Assembly: GCA_035765635.1 (NCBI GenBank)
Contig: DASTWZ010000050.1
Location: 115,232-179,231, forward strand
Direction: 5' to 3'
DNA: 64,000 nucleotides
Source of the DNA: EW11 sp035765635
GTDB lineage: Bacteria; Verrucomicrobiota; Verrucomicrobiia; Opitutales; Opitutaceae
Made by a program: the position numbers and the translations under genes. Positions 9,568 to 18,168 of this stretch are shown piece by piece. Within the stretch, counting starts at the first letter, position 1, and every line of letters begins with the position of its first letter. Below the pieces are notes generated by a model. It made no database searches. It was given only the letters and a program-made list of their open reading frames with translations, and had not been told where the DNA came from.

Positions 9568-9583
9568 TGCGAACGGCACTACA
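9563..9583 (+). promoter_or_regulatory. Stem-loop abutting the oleC start codon
   Basis: TGTAGTGC (9563-9570) and GCACTACA (9576-9583) form a perfect 8-bp stem with a 5-base loop. The left arm contains the TAG stop of the RNase D gene and the right arm ends on the base before the oleC ATG. No Shine-Dalgarno sequence is visible, so the hairpin could limit oleC initiation or couple it to upstream translation. The regulatory role is inferred. Confidence 0.45.
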
Positions 9584-11308
9584 ATGAGCGACTCCGCGAA
9601 TATCGCCCAGCACCTCCCGTTGATGGCGCGGCGCCAGCCGGACGCCGCCGCGCTGAAGATTCCACGCGGCCGCACGCGCGAGCGGCACATCGATTATCTA
9701 ACCCTGAGTTTTGCCGAGCTGGATCGCGAAACCGATGCCTGGGTCGAGCGGTTGGTGCAGAACAATGTGCAGCCCGGCGACCGGGTGTTGTTGATGGTCA
9801 AGCAAGGTCTTCCGCTGATTGCGGCTGCGTTTGCCTTGTTCAAACACGGCGCGGTGCCCGTCGTGATCGATCCGGGGATGGGAATGAAGAATTTTTTGAG
9901 CTGCGTGGAGCGTTCGCAACCCCGCGTGCTCCTCGGCATTCCGCTGGCGCAAATAATCAGCCGCATTTTTCGTGGCTCATTTCGATCGGTTAGAATCCGA
10001 ATTGCCACGAGCGCTCGGGCGACTCACCGGCTAGCGGCGGGCGGCGCATCTGTCGGGACGCGGCCGCCCATTTCGCGCTCTTCCACCGATCTCGCTGCGA
10101 TTCTTTTCACCTCGGGTTCCACCGGCGCCCCGAAGGGCGTGTGCTATGAACACGGCATGTTCGCGGCGCAGGTGGAGGCGATTCGGGAGACGTACGGAAT
10201 TCAGCCGGGCGAGATCGATTTGCCGATGCTGCCCATCTTCGCGTTGTTCAATCCGGCGCTCGGCATGACGACGATCGTGCCGGAAATCGACCCGCGACGT
10301 CCTGCGCAAGTTGATCCGGAGAAGATCGTGCAAGCGATCCTCCAGGAAAACGTCACGAACTCGTTTGGTTCGCCGACGCTTTGGCGGAAAATTGGCACCT
10401 ACTGCATCGAGAAGCATGTGACGCTACCCAGCGTGAAGCGCGTGCTCTGCGCCGGGGCGGCGGTGCCCGATTCGCTGTGGCGCGACGCAGCGAAGTTCCT
10501 GCCGAATGGACGCCTTTTCAGTCCCTATGGTGCGACCGAGGCGTTGCCGATCAGCAGTGTCGGCGCGGCGCAGATCGAGGCGGAGAGGACGGCGCGAGCC
10601 GGAGCCGATTGGCCCGGCGCCTGCCTCGGGCGGCCGATTGCCGCGGCTGACGTGCGCATCATCGCGCTCACCGATGGGCCGATAATTTCGATGGACGAGG
10701 CTGGCGTGTTGCCGCCAGGGCAGATCGGCGAAATCGTCGTCACGGGGCCGATGGTGACGAAATATTACGACGCGCTGCCGCAGGCGACGACCCTGGCGAA
10801 AATCCCCGAGAAGCGTTTGGCCGAGCCGCGTAGTGCGGGCTTGGATACAGGACCGCAGGTGCAGCTGTTGCGCGAGCTGCGCTCCGCGCGGGTGTGGCAT
10901 CGCATGGGCGATTGCGGCATGCTCGATGAGCGCGGGGTGCTTTGGTTTCTCGGACGAAAAGTCGAACGCGTCTTGACCGAAGACGGCGTGCTTTTCACGG
11001 AGCCTTGCGAACGCGTTTTCCGCGCGGTTGAGGGCGTGCATCGTTGCGCGCTGATTGGTCTCGGCCAGGCACCGCGGCAAAACCCGGCGCTGGTGGTCGA
11101 GCCGGTCGTCGCGACGCTTGGAGATGAAGGAAAGCGCGCGCTGGCTGCGAGGCTTCGCGAAGTGGGCCGGGCGTCCGTAGTGACTGGGCCAATACAGCTG
11201 TTCTTCTTTCATTCGGATTTTCCGGTGGATGTCCGACACAACGCAAAGATCCATCGTCTCACCTTGACGAAGTGGGCGGTGAACCAGAAGGCGATCAAGT
11301 TGCCATGA
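9584..11308 (+). CDS. oleC: OleC-type AMP-dependent beta-lactone synthetase
   Basis: A 574-residue ANL-superfamily adenylating enzyme. The P-loop-like LFTSGSTGAPKG lies near residue 174-185, the aromatic/A5 region is FSPYGATEALP, and the A7/A8 region is WHRMGDCGMLDERGVLWFLG. OleC adenylates the beta-hydroxy acid made by OleA and OleD and closes it to a beta-lactone, the precursor of long-chain cis-olefins. Assignment over a generic acyl-CoA synthetase rests on the family pattern (QAILQENVTNSFGSPTLW and the short C-terminal domain) and on the OleD homologue 31 bases downstream. OleA and OleB, which condense acyl-CoAs and decarboxylate the lactone, are not in this window. Confidence 0.85.
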   Translation: MSDSANIAQHLPLMARRQPDAAALKIPRGRTRERHIDYLTLSFAELDRETDAWVERLVQNNVQPGDRVLLMVKQGLPLIAAAFALFKHGAVPVVIDPGMGMKNFLSCVERSQPRVLLGIPLAQIISRIFRGSFRSVRIRIATSARATHRLAAGGASVGTRPPISRSSTDLAAILFTSGSTGAPKGVCYEHGMFAAQVEAIRETYGIQPGEIDLPMLPIFALFNPALGMTTIVPEIDPRRPAQVDPEKIVQAILQENVTNSFGSPTLWRKIGTYCIEKHVTLPSVKRVLCAGAAVPDSLWRDAAKFLPNGRLFSPYGATEALPISSVGAAQIEAERTARAGADWPGACLGRPIAAADVRIIALTDGPIISMDEAGVLPPGQIGEIVVTGPMVTKYYDALPQATTLAKIPEKRLAEPRSAGLDTGPQVQLLRELRSARVWHRMGDCGMLDERGVLWFLGRKVERVLTEDGVLFTEPCERVFRAVEGVHRCALIGLGQAPRQNPALVVEPVVATLGDEGKRALAARLREVGRASVVTGPIQLFFFHSDFPVDVRHNAKIHRLTLTKWAVNQKAIKLP

Positions 11309-11339
11309 CGCCAGTCGCTACGAGACCGACTTTGTCCGC

Positions 11340-12323
11340 ATGAGCACGCTGGTCACGGGTGGAACTGGATTTCTCGGGCTGCGCCTGGCGAAACGCCTTC
11401 GCAGCAGCGGGCGCGAGGTGACGGTGCTTGCGCGGCGAGCACCGCCCGAACTCGGCGCGCTCGGTATCCGCGTAATCACTACATCACTCGATGATGCGAG
11501 TGCTGTCTCGGCGGCGTGTGCGGGGATGGAGACGGTGTTTCACGTTGCGGCCAAAGTCGGCGTGTGGGGCCGCTATGAAGATTTTTATCGGACGAATGTG
11601 CTGGGCACGCGGGCATTGTTGAAGGGTTGCCGGGCCCACGGCGTGAAATACTTTGTGCACACGAGCACGCCGAGCGTCGTGTACAACGGCCGCGACCTGG
11701 CCGGCGCGGACGAGAGTTTGCCGCTGACGCGCGATTGCCCCTCGCCCTATCCGCTGACGAAGGCGCTGGCGGAGGCGGAGGTCCTCGCCGCGAACGACGA
11801 GACTCTGCGGACCACGGCGCTGCGACCTCATTTGATTTGGGGTGTGGGCGATCCGCATCTGGTGCCGCGAATTCTCGAGCGGGCGCGCGCGGGAAAATTG
11901 CGCATCGTTGGGAGCGGGAAGAATCGGGTCGACATGGTCCATGTGGAAAACGCGGTGGACGCGCACCTGTTGGCGGAGGAAGCGTTACGCGCGGGTCGGG
12001 CCGCTGGGCGTGCGTATTTCATCACGAACGGTGAACCGGTGGTGCTTTGGGACTGGATCAACGAGCTGCTCGCCGCGCTCGGCGAGCAGCCGGTGAAGCG
12101 TCGAGTTTCACTGACCACCGCGAAAAATTTGGGAGCGCTTTGCGAATGGTTTTGGCGAATCACCGGTCGCCGTGGCGAGCCGCCGATGACGCGGTTCATC
12201 GCGGCCGAGCTGGCAAAAGACCACTGGTTCAATATCGAAGCCGCGCGCCGCGACCTGAACTACGCGCCGAAGGTTTCAATGGCCGAAGGCACGCGGATGC
12301 TCGTCGAAGCGCTGCGGCGGTGA
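11340..12323 (+). CDS. oleD: OleD-type 2-alkyl-3-oxoalkanoate reductase
   Basis: A 327-residue extended SDR. The NAD(P) motif VTGGTGFLG starts at residue 5. Catalytic residues are HTSTPSVVYNG and YPLTK (YxxxK), followed by the lower-domain blocks LRPHLIWGVGDPHLVPRI and VDMVHVENAVDAHLLA typical of the 3-beta-HSD/OleD branch. OleD reduces the 2-alkyl-3-keto acid from OleA with NADPH, supplying the substrate for OleC. The gene follows oleC by 31 bases, in one operon. On sequence alone it could be another sterol-dehydrogenase-like SDR; the oleC neighbour decides the call. A type II repeat follows its stop. Confidence 0.85.
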   Translation: MSTLVTGGTGFLGLRLAKRLRSSGREVTVLARRAPPELGALGIRVITTSLDDASAVSAACAGMETVFHVAAKVGVWGRYEDFYRTNVLGTRALLKGCRAHGVKYFVHTSTPSVVYNGRDLAGADESLPLTRDCPSPYPLTKALAEAEVLAANDETLRTTALRPHLIWGVGDPHLVPRILERARAGKLRIVGSGKNRVDMVHVENAVDAHLLAEEALRAGRAAGRAYFITNGEPVVLWDWINELLAALGEQPVKRRVSLTTAKNLGALCEWFWRITGRRGEPPMTRFIAAELAKDHWFNIEAARRDLNYAPKVSMAEGTRMLVEALRR

Positions 12324-12324
12324 G

Positions 12325-12589
12325 ATTTTTTTTGCCGCAAGGAGGCGCAATGAGGACGCAAAGAGGATTCTTGGTCTTCGAAGTTCCTCAGACATCCAAA
12401 TCCCAGATGCGGATTCGAAATTTTGTTTGTGGCTCAAACCCCCCGAAGATTTGCACCTGAAGCGGTGGGCTTTCCGAGGTTCGAACTCGAAAACATTCCG
12501 CATTCTCTCGAGTTTTCCGCAACTGAGCACCGTTGCTCAGCAACAATCCTCTTTGCGTCCTTATTGCGCCTTTTCGCGGCTAAAAAAAA
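12325..12589. repeat. Type II palindromic intergenic repeat, copy 1
   Basis: The left end reads TTTTTTTTGCCGCAAGGAGG with a following CGCAAAGAGGATT. The right end reads AATCCTCTTTGCGTCC, then CGCGGCTAAAAAAAA. The arms pair across about 180 bases of unrelated core. It fills the tail-to-tail gap between oleD and the TrmH gene. Confidence 0.8.
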
Positions 12590-12596
12590 GCTAACT

Positions 12597-13415
12597 TTAT
12601 TGCGGCCTGGCTTCGCGTTGGCGGACGGCTTCGAAGAGGGTGATGATGGTCGCCATGGCCACGTTCAAGGAGTCGGCTTGGCCGGCCATGGGGATGCGGA
12701 CTTGGGCGTCGCTCTCCTTCAGCCAGTATTCACTCAGTCCATACTGTTCGCTGCCCATGACGATGGCCAGCGGGCCGCGCAAATCCGTGTCGGTGTAGAG
12801 TTCGCTGGCGCCGGGGGTTGTAGCGACGGCGCGGATACGTTGCGAGCGCAGCCATTCGCGCACGGCCGCGCTTTCCGAAATGACCACCGGCACCGAAAAC
12901 AAAACGCCGGTCGAGGAACGCACCACGTTCGGATTGAAAATATCGGTCACGGGATCGCAGACGATCACGGCGTCGACTCCGGCGGCATCCGCGCTGCGCA
13001 AGATCGTGCCGAGATTTCCCGGCTTCTCGATCGCTTCGACGACGAGAAGAAACGGCTCTGTTTTCAGAGCGAGATCGGCGAGCGTGCGGCGCCACTGCGG
13101 CGCGATGCCGAGCAGCCCATCGGGACGTTCGCGATAGGCGACCTTGGCGAAAGCCTCCTTGGTCAGCTCGAAAAGTTTTGCTCCGCCGGCCTGCGCTCGC
13201 GCGAGGAGAGTCTGCTCGTTTTCGCCGAGAAACCAATCGGGCGAAAAGTAGAATTCGGTGAACGAAATCCCCTTTTCCAAGGCGCGAAAAATTTCGCGGT
13301 AGCCCTCGACCATGAAAACGCCTGCGTCGTCGCGAGGGCGACGGTCGCGCAGTCGCACAAGCTGTTTGATGCGCGGGTTCTGGAGGCTGCTGATTTTTTC
13401 TGCGACGAGAGCCAC
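12597..13415 (-). CDS. TrmH/SpoU-family RNA 2'-O-methyltransferase
   Basis: This SPOUT-fold enzyme transfers a methyl group from SAM to a ribose 2'-OH in rRNA or tRNA. The 272-residue protein has an N-terminal substrate-binding domain (LQNPRIKQLVRLRDRR, VEGYREIFRAL). The three SpoU motifs follow: motif 1 PGNLGTILRSADAAG at 132-146, motif 2 GSEQYGLS at 221-228, and motif 3 IPMAGQADSLNVAMA at 241-255. The opening pattern resembles the TsnR/RlmB branch rather than tRNA TrmH; the exact target cannot be read from sequence. The start is a GTG at 13415, with no better ATG. It is divergent from the RlmD-type gene with 74 bases between. Confidence 0.92.
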   Translation of the reverse strand: MALVAEKISSLQNPRIKQLVRLRDRRPRDDAGVFMVEGYREIFRALEKGISFTEFYFSPDWFLGENEQTLLARAQAGGAKLFELTKEAFAKVAYRERPDGLLGIAPQWRRTLADLALKTEPFLLVVEAIEKPGNLGTILRSADAAGVDAVIVCDPVTDIFNPNVVRSSTGVLFSVPVVISESAAVREWLRSQRIRAVATTPGASELYTDTDLRGPLAIVMGSEQYGLSEYWLKESDAQVRIPMAGQADSLNVAMATIITLFEAVRQREARPQ

Positions 13416-13489
13416 GACTCAGCGAATACGGGCGAGATTCCGCCAGCAATTGTGTTTTCGTTTTGTTGCGCCTGTGTTTCGTCTGATCC

Positions 13490-14905
13490 GTGGGCAAGAA
13501 ACGTTTCAACGACTATCCATTTTCGTATCGGCAGGAGATAGAACTCGAGATCACGACACTGACGAATCTCGGTGTCGGGCTTGGTCGCATCGTGCTGGAG
13601 ACGCCGCATCTCACCCCTCCGGCCGAAATGGTTTCGCGCACGGAGTCCGGCCGAGCCGAAGATCGAGGTGCAAACGAATCCGCTCGCCACGGCGAAGGCG
13701 ACGGGAAGCAGACGGGCGAGGGAGCCCGCGAATCGAGTTGGGTGGTCATGTGCGCGTTTGCGCTGCCCGGCGAGCGGGTTCGCGCGAGAGTATTTCGCAA
13801 TCACAAGAACTATTCGGAGGCGGATCTGTTGGCGGTGCTGCGTCCATCACCGCATCGCATTGCGCCGCCCTGCGCCGTGTTTGGGCGCTGCGGCGGATGT
13901 CAGTATCAACAACTCGAATACAGCGAGCAGCTCGCGTGGAAGCGCCGGCAGGCCGAGGAATTGCTGCGCCACATGGCGGGAATCGAGTTTCCCGTTTCGC
14001 CGGTGATCGGCTCGCCGCGGCAGTACGGCTATCGCTCGAAGATCACGCCGCACTTCAATCCGCCGCGCCGTCATCGCGACGATCAGCCTGCCGCGCCCGG
14101 CACGCTCGTTCCACCTCTGGAGCCGATCGATGAGCGAACTTTGCCGATCGGCTTTTTGCGGCAGGGCACGCGTTTCGATATCGTGGACGTCCCGCGCTGT
14201 GAGATCGCGACGGAGCGGATCAATCAACGCTTGGTGGAGACGCGGGAAAACATTCGCGCTCGCGCTGCGGCAGGAGAGTTCACGCGTGGCTCCACGATTT
14301 TATTGCGCGAAGCTTCCGGCGAAGTGACGACCGAGTACGACAAGGTGATCACGGAGGAAGTCGACGATGTGCGGCTCCAGTTTCTCGCGCGGGATTTTTT
14401 TCAAAACAATCCCTTCATCCTTCCGAAGTTCACGGATTACGTGCGCGAGCAAGCCGGCGCGACTGGTGCGCGTTTTCTCGTCGACGCGTATTGTGGCAGC
14501 GGACTGTTTGCGCTGACCGCCGCGCGCAAGTTCGAGCGCGTGGCCGGAGTGGAGATCAGCGAGACCTCGGTGCAGTTTGCCCGGCGAAACGCGGAGTTGA
14601 ACCAGATCGCGAATGCGACCTTTCAAGCTGGCGAGGCCTCGGCGATTTTTGCGAATCTGACGTTTGCCGCGGACGACACTGTCGTAGTCATCGATCCTCC
14701 GCGCAAAGGCTGCGACACCTCGTTCCTGGACCAGCTTTTCAATTTCAATCCGCGCGCCGTCGTCTACGTGAGCTGCGATCCCGCGACGCAGATGCGCGAC
14801 CTGAAGTTCTTCATCAACCACGGCTACCACCTGACGGCCGTCCAGCCCTTCGACCTCTTCCCCCAAACGCGCCACCTCGAATGCGTGATCACGTTGAGGC
14901 GTTAG
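13490..14905 (+). CDS. RlmD/TrmA-family RNA m5U methyltransferase
   Basis: A 471-residue SAM-dependent uracil-C5 methyltransferase. An N-terminal TRAM-like domain is interrupted at about residues 42-82 by a polar low-complexity insert (TESGRAEDRG region). The Fe-S ligands are Cys128, Cys134 and Cys137 (CAVFGRCGGC), with a likely fourth in VPRCEIATERI near 238. The SAM site is DAYCGSGLFAL near 328. The catalytic cysteine lies in YVSCDPATQMRDL near 428, and the C-terminal QPFDLFPQTRHLECV is typical. The Fe-S cluster favours the RlmD class acting on 23S rRNA, but TrmFO/TrmA-like specificities cannot be excluded. The start is a GTG at 13490. The 3' end overlaps the DUF4202 gene by 17 bases, tail to tail. 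Confidence 0.9.
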   Translation: MGKKRFNDYPFSYRQEIELEITTLTNLGVGLGRIVLETPHLTPPAEMVSRTESGRAEDRGANESARHGEGDGKQTGEGARESSWVVMCAFALPGERVRARVFRNHKNYSEADLLAVLRPSPHRIAPPCAVFGRCGGCQYQQLEYSEQLAWKRRQAEELLRHMAGIEFPVSPVIGSPRQYGYRSKITPHFNPPRRHRDDQPAAPGTLVPPLEPIDERTLPIGFLRQGTRFDIVDVPRCEIATERINQRLVETRENIRARAAAGEFTRGSTILLREASGEVTTEYDKVITEEVDDVRLQFLARDFFQNNPFILPKFTDYVREQAGATGARFLVDAYCGSGLFALTAARKFERVAGVEISETSVQFARRNAELNQIANATFQAGEASAIFANLTFAADDTVVVIDPPRKGCDTSFLDQLFNFNPRAVVYVSCDPATQMRDLKFFINHGYHLTAVQPFDLFPQTRHLECVITLRR

Positions 14906-15494
14906 GGGCCGACTTTTCGTTCACGGCTTCGTGAACTAGCGCGGCGATGCTCGGCGACAGCTTGAGTCCGAGGGCGAGTTCGTGGGCGCGGGGGGTCATC
15001 TTTTGCCAGGTGCGGCGGATGATGTGGATGAACTTTTCACGGGTGTAGTCGGCGTGTTGGGCGGCGAAGGCTTCGATCTCGTTTTCCAAGAAGACCAGGC
15101 AGGCGGCGTCTTCCAGGGCTTGCGTGCCGGGGTTGGATCTCAGGCCCGACTTCGAAACCCAGGTCGCGACTTCGGCGGCTTCTTCAGACGGCACGCCGGC
15201 TTCGAGGAGCAACGCTTTCGCTCGGTCGGCTTGCTTCACATAGAGCGACTTACGCCACGCGTGATAGCCCACGCGATCCATCGGGAAACTTGCGCGCGGC
15301 ACGGACCAGCGCTCGAGATGCTGGCAGCGCGCCGCTAACCGGAGAATTTCGGTCGCGGCCGGATCGAGCTGCTGTATCCAGAATTCCATACGATCCGCGT
15401 AATTGAGTTCGGCGGCTTTCCCGTTTGGCAGCCGAAGAGGATCTGCTTCATGTGCGGCATCGATGAGCGACCGTGCGCGGGCATAGACTTCCAT
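14889..15494 (-). CDS. DUF4202 domain protein
   Basis: A 201-residue soluble protein. The frame extends to a GTG at 15569, but that codon lies within the type I repeat; the ATG at 15494 gives MEVYARARSLIDAAHEADP, the natural start. Family-like blocks are RMEFWIQQLDP, AARCQHLERW, HAWRKSLYVKQADRA and LEDAACLVFLE. DUF4202 proteins resemble the HD-type helical fold and are often found near glutamate or RNA-metabolism genes; the function is not established. It overlaps the RlmD-type gene by 17 bases and is divergent from rlmN across a repeat-filled gap. Confidence 0.85.
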   Translation of the reverse strand: MEVYARARSLIDAAHEADPLRLPNGKAAELNYADRMEFWIQQLDPAATEILRLAARCQHLERWSVPRASFPMDRVGYHAWRKSLYVKQADRAKALLLEAGVPSEEAAEVATWVSKSGLRSNPGTQALEDAACLVFLENEIEAFAAQHADYTREKFIHIIRRTWQKMTPRAHELALGLKLSPSIAALVHEAVNEKSAPNAST

Positions 15495-15564
15495 GGCTGA
15501 TGTTTTGCCGTCGCGCCGGCTCGCTGTGAAGCCGTAACCAAAGACAGGCCCGCGTATATTTTTG

Positions 15565-15741
15565 CCCACGAATCACACGAAACACACCAAACGAAACCCA
15601 AATACAAATTTCCCACGGACTGCACCGAAAGCACGGAAAGGATTCAGAATCTGCATTCTACTGTTTGGGTCTTCTGTGTTTTCGGTGTTTTCCGTGGGAA
15701 TCATCCGTGATCGATTTCGTGTTCTTCGTGTGATTCGTGGG
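15565..15741. repeat. Type I nested palindromic repeat, copy 2
   Basis: The outer arms are CCCACGAATCACACGAA (15565 onward) and TTCGTGTGATTCGTGGG (ending 15741). The inner arms are TTTCCCACGGA (about 15608) and TTTTCCGTGGGAA (ending 15700). It fills the divergent gap between the DUF4202 and rlmN starts (304 bases, otherwise empty) and extends the rlmN frame upstream with a spurious peptide. Confidence 0.9.
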
Positions 15742-15798
15742 GAAAACCTGTCTCAGCCTTGTGGTCGTCGGCTCATCGGTGTTTGCTCTCCGTTTCTC

Positions 15799-16875
15799 AT
15801 GCGCCAAGGGCCGACCAATCTTTATGACCTGACGCGCCCTGCCCTCGAGGAGTGGCTGGAACGCCGCGAGTTTAACCGCGTTCATGCGGCACGTATTTGG
15901 AATTATCTCTATTACACAGGCGTCCGGACAATCGAGGAGATGACGGAAATCTCCCCGCGGTTGCGCGATCGTCTGGCGGCCGAGGCTCATCTTCCGCGGT
16001 TAGGTGTCGTGCACGAAACGCACAGCTCGGATGGCTTCACGCGAAAATATCTCATGGGCCTGCACGATGCGCACCGCATCGAGACGGTGCTGATGAAGTT
16101 CACGGGGCGCGTGACCGCTTGCGTGAGCAGCCAGGTCGGTTGCGCGATGGGCTGCGTTTTTTGCGCGACGGGACAGATGGGCTACACACGCCATTTGAGC
16201 GCGGGTGAAATTGTCGCGCAGGTGATGCATGTGCGCGACACCGTTCGCGAACTCGCCGCCGCGTCGGCCAATCCCGCTGGCGAAGACAAGCTGCGCAACA
16301 TCGTGCTCATGGGCATGGGCGAACCGTTGCACAATTACGATGCAGTGATGGATGCCATCGACATCATGCGCGACCCTGGCGGCCTGGCGCTCGGCGCGAA
16401 GAAAATCACGCTGAGCACGGTGGGTGTAGTGCCCGGGATAATACGTTTCGCCGATGAAGCGCGGCCGGTGCATCTCGCGGTGAGCCTGCACGCGGCGACG
16501 CAGGAAGAACGAGCCGCGCTCGTGCCGACGGCGAAACGCTGGCCGCTGGATCAATTGATGGAGGCCTGCCGCTATTTCGTGCAAAAGTTGGGGCGGCGAA
16601 TCTTCTTCGAGTGGACTCTTATCGACGGGAAAAACGACTCGCCCGAACAGGCCCACGCCGTGGGACGTCTGCTCCAGGGAATTCCGGCGCAGGTAAATCT
16701 CATTCCTCTGAATCCAACAATTGGATACGACGGCGCCCCGACCCGCAGCGAGGCCGCGCGAAAATTCCAAGACGTGCTCGCCGAGTATGGTCTGCCCAGC
16801 ACGGTCCGCCAACGCCGCGGCATCGACATTGCCGCCGGTTGCGGACAGCTCGCGGTGAGCGCAGCGACGATGTGA
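15799..16875 (+). CDS. rlmN: 23S rRNA/tRNA adenine-C2 methyltransferase RlmN
   Basis: RlmN is a radical-SAM enzyme that methylates C2 of A2503 in 23S rRNA and A37 in some tRNAs. The 358-residue protein has an N-terminal accessory domain and the motif CAMGCVFC (Cys115, 119, 122), followed by ATGQMGYTRHLSAGEI. The GMGEPLHNYDAV block and VRQRRGIDIAAGCGQLA, with the methyl-carrier Cys348, complete the signature. The upstream frame from 15562 is translated repeat sequence, so I chose the ATG at 15799, just before the conserved NLYDLTRPALEEWL opening. A type II repeat starts directly after the stop. Confidence 0.95.
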   Translation: MRQGPTNLYDLTRPALEEWLERREFNRVHAARIWNYLYYTGVRTIEEMTEISPRLRDRLAAEAHLPRLGVVHETHSSDGFTRKYLMGLHDAHRIETVLMKFTGRVTACVSSQVGCAMGCVFCATGQMGYTRHLSAGEIVAQVMHVRDTVRELAAASANPAGEDKLRNIVLMGMGEPLHNYDAVMDAIDIMRDPGGLALGAKKITLSTVGVVPGIIRFADEARPVHLAVSLHAATQEERAALVPTAKRWPLDQLMEACRYFVQKLGRRIFFEWTLIDGKNDSPEQAHAVGRLLQGIPAQVNLIPLNPTIGYDGAPTRSEAARKFQDVLAEYGLPSTVRQRRGIDIAAGCGQLAVSAATM

Positions 16876-17089
16876 TTTTTTTTGGCCGCAAAGAGGCTCA
16901 AGATACACAAAGAGGATTTTTGTTAGGACGACACGGCTCAGGCATTCGAGGCTCGGGAGCGGTCTGGTATTTTGGTTTGGAGCTACAAACCAAGTCCCCA
17001 ACCGCGTTCGGGAGGCGAAAATTCGAGCGACGTCGCGAACCCAAAATCCTTTTTGCGTCTGCCTTCGCGTTCTTTGCGGCCAAAAAAAA
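16876..17089. repeat. Type II palindromic intergenic repeat, copy 2
   Basis: The left end is TTTTTTTTGGCCGCAAAGAG starting on the base after the rlmN stop, and the right end is TTCTTTGCGGCCAAAAAAAA. Second-order arms CAAAGAGGATTTTTG and CAAAATCCTTTTTGCG lie inside. It fills the tail-to-tail gap between rlmN and the DAHP synthase gene. Confidence 0.88.
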
Positions 17090-17098
17090 TCGCCGCGG

Positions 17099-18157
17099 CT
17101 AAACCTTGCGTCGCCGCGCTTCGACGGCTTCGGCCAGATTCGAAAGAACGGACAGGGTCTTTTCCCATGAGAGGCAAGCGTCGGTCACGCTCTGGCCGTA
17201 GACGAGCGGCGCGCGGGTGATTTCCTGCGCGCCGCCGATCAAATTGCTCTCGAGCATCACGGCGCAGATGGCGTTTTCACCGTGCGAAATTTGCTCGGCC
17301 AAATTCGCCGCTACGACCGGCTGGCGCTCGGCATCTTTGCCGCTGTTGGCATGGCTGCAGTCGACCATCAAGCGCGGGCGTAGTTGATGTTTTTTCAACA
17401 ACTCCACCGTGGCTTGAATATGCGACGGCGAAAAGTTTGGGCCATAACTTCCGCCGCGCAGCACGAGATGGGTTTGATCGTTACCCGTCGTTTCGAGAAT
17501 CGCCGGCACGCCCTCGCGCGTGATCGTCGGAAACCAATGCGGTTGCCGCGCCGAACGCATGGCGTCGACCGCCACTTGAATGTTTCCATCGGTGCGATTC
17601 TTGAAGCCGACGGGCATCGACAGGCCGGACGCGAGTTCCCGATGAACCTGGCTCTCGACCGTGCGCGCTCCGATCGCGCCCCAAGCCACGAGGTCCGCGT
17701 AATACTGGCCGAGCGTCGTATCCAGAAACTCATTACCGATCGGCAAGCCAAGCCGCGTCACATCGAGCAGGAGTCGGCGCGCGATGCGCAACCCGTCGTT
17801 GATGCGAAAACTTTGGTCGAGACCCGGATCGTTGATCAGGCCTTTCCAGCCTGTCACGGTGCGCGGTTTTTCGAAATAGACACGCATGACGATCAGCAGC
17901 GTGTCGCGATAACGTTCCACGATTCCGGCGAGACGCTCGCCGTACTCGACCGCCGCTTCAGGATCGTGAATCGAACATGGCCCAACCACCACGACGAGGC
18001 GGTCGTCCTCGCCGCTCAGAACACGCGCAATCTGCCGGCGTGCGTTCGAAATGACCTGCGCGCCGGCATCGTCGAGCGGAAGCTCCGCTTCCAACGCCGC
18101 GGGCGTGACGAGCGGCTTTGTGGCGCGGATGCGCAGATCGGAGGTCGGCGCGTGCAC
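17099..18157 (-). CDS. 3-deoxy-7-phosphoheptulonate (DAHP) synthase, class I
   Basis: This enzyme condenses PEP and erythrose 4-phosphate, the first step of the shikimate pathway. The 352-residue length and order of motifs match the E. coli AroF/AroG/AroH type. Visible blocks are VVVGPCSIHDPEAA, MRVYFEKPRTVTGWKGL (metal/PEP site), GNEFLDTTLGQY, GARTVESQVHRELASGL, GFKNRTDGN and MVDCSHANSGK. Which feedback class it belongs to cannot be decided here. The start is a GTG at 18157. The next gene upstream ends 11 bases away on the same strand. It is the only shikimate gene in the window. Confidence 0.95.
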   Translation of the reverse strand: MHAPTSDLRIRATKPLVTPAALEAELPLDDAGAQVISNARRQIARVLSGEDDRLVVVVGPCSIHDPEAAVEYGERLAGIVERYRDTLLIVMRVYFEKPRTVTGWKGLINDPGLDQSFRINDGLRIARRLLLDVTRLGLPIGNEFLDTTLGQYYADLVAWGAIGARTVESQVHRELASGLSMPVGFKNRTDGNIQVAVDAMRSARQPHWFPTITREGVPAILETTGNDQTHLVLRGGSYGPNFSPSHIQATVELLKKHQLRPRLMVDCSHANSGKDAERQPVVAANLAEQISHGENAICAVMLESNLIGGAQEITRAPLVYGQSVTDACLSWEKTLSVLSNLAEAVEARRRKV

Positions 18158-18168
18158 GTGACAATCTC

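Noticed and set aside
12423..13541. 372-residue plus-strand open frame
   Set aside because: Antisense to the TrmH-family gene and extending through a type II repeat.
15335..15634. Short frames encoding NHTKHTK- or SHESHE-like peptides next to type I repeats (also near 46583-46798 and 53820-54095)
   Set aside because: These are translations of the repeat arms. The same peptides recur at unrelated loci because the DNA is repeated, not because a protein is conserved.
16000..17001. 333-residue minus-strand open frame
   Set aside because: Antisense to rlmN and extending into repeat sequence.
12325..17089. Type II repeats as bidirectional transcription terminators
   Set aside because: The tract order is T-stem-A rather than A-stem-T, so no U-run would follow the stem on either strand. 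A structural role is not excluded.
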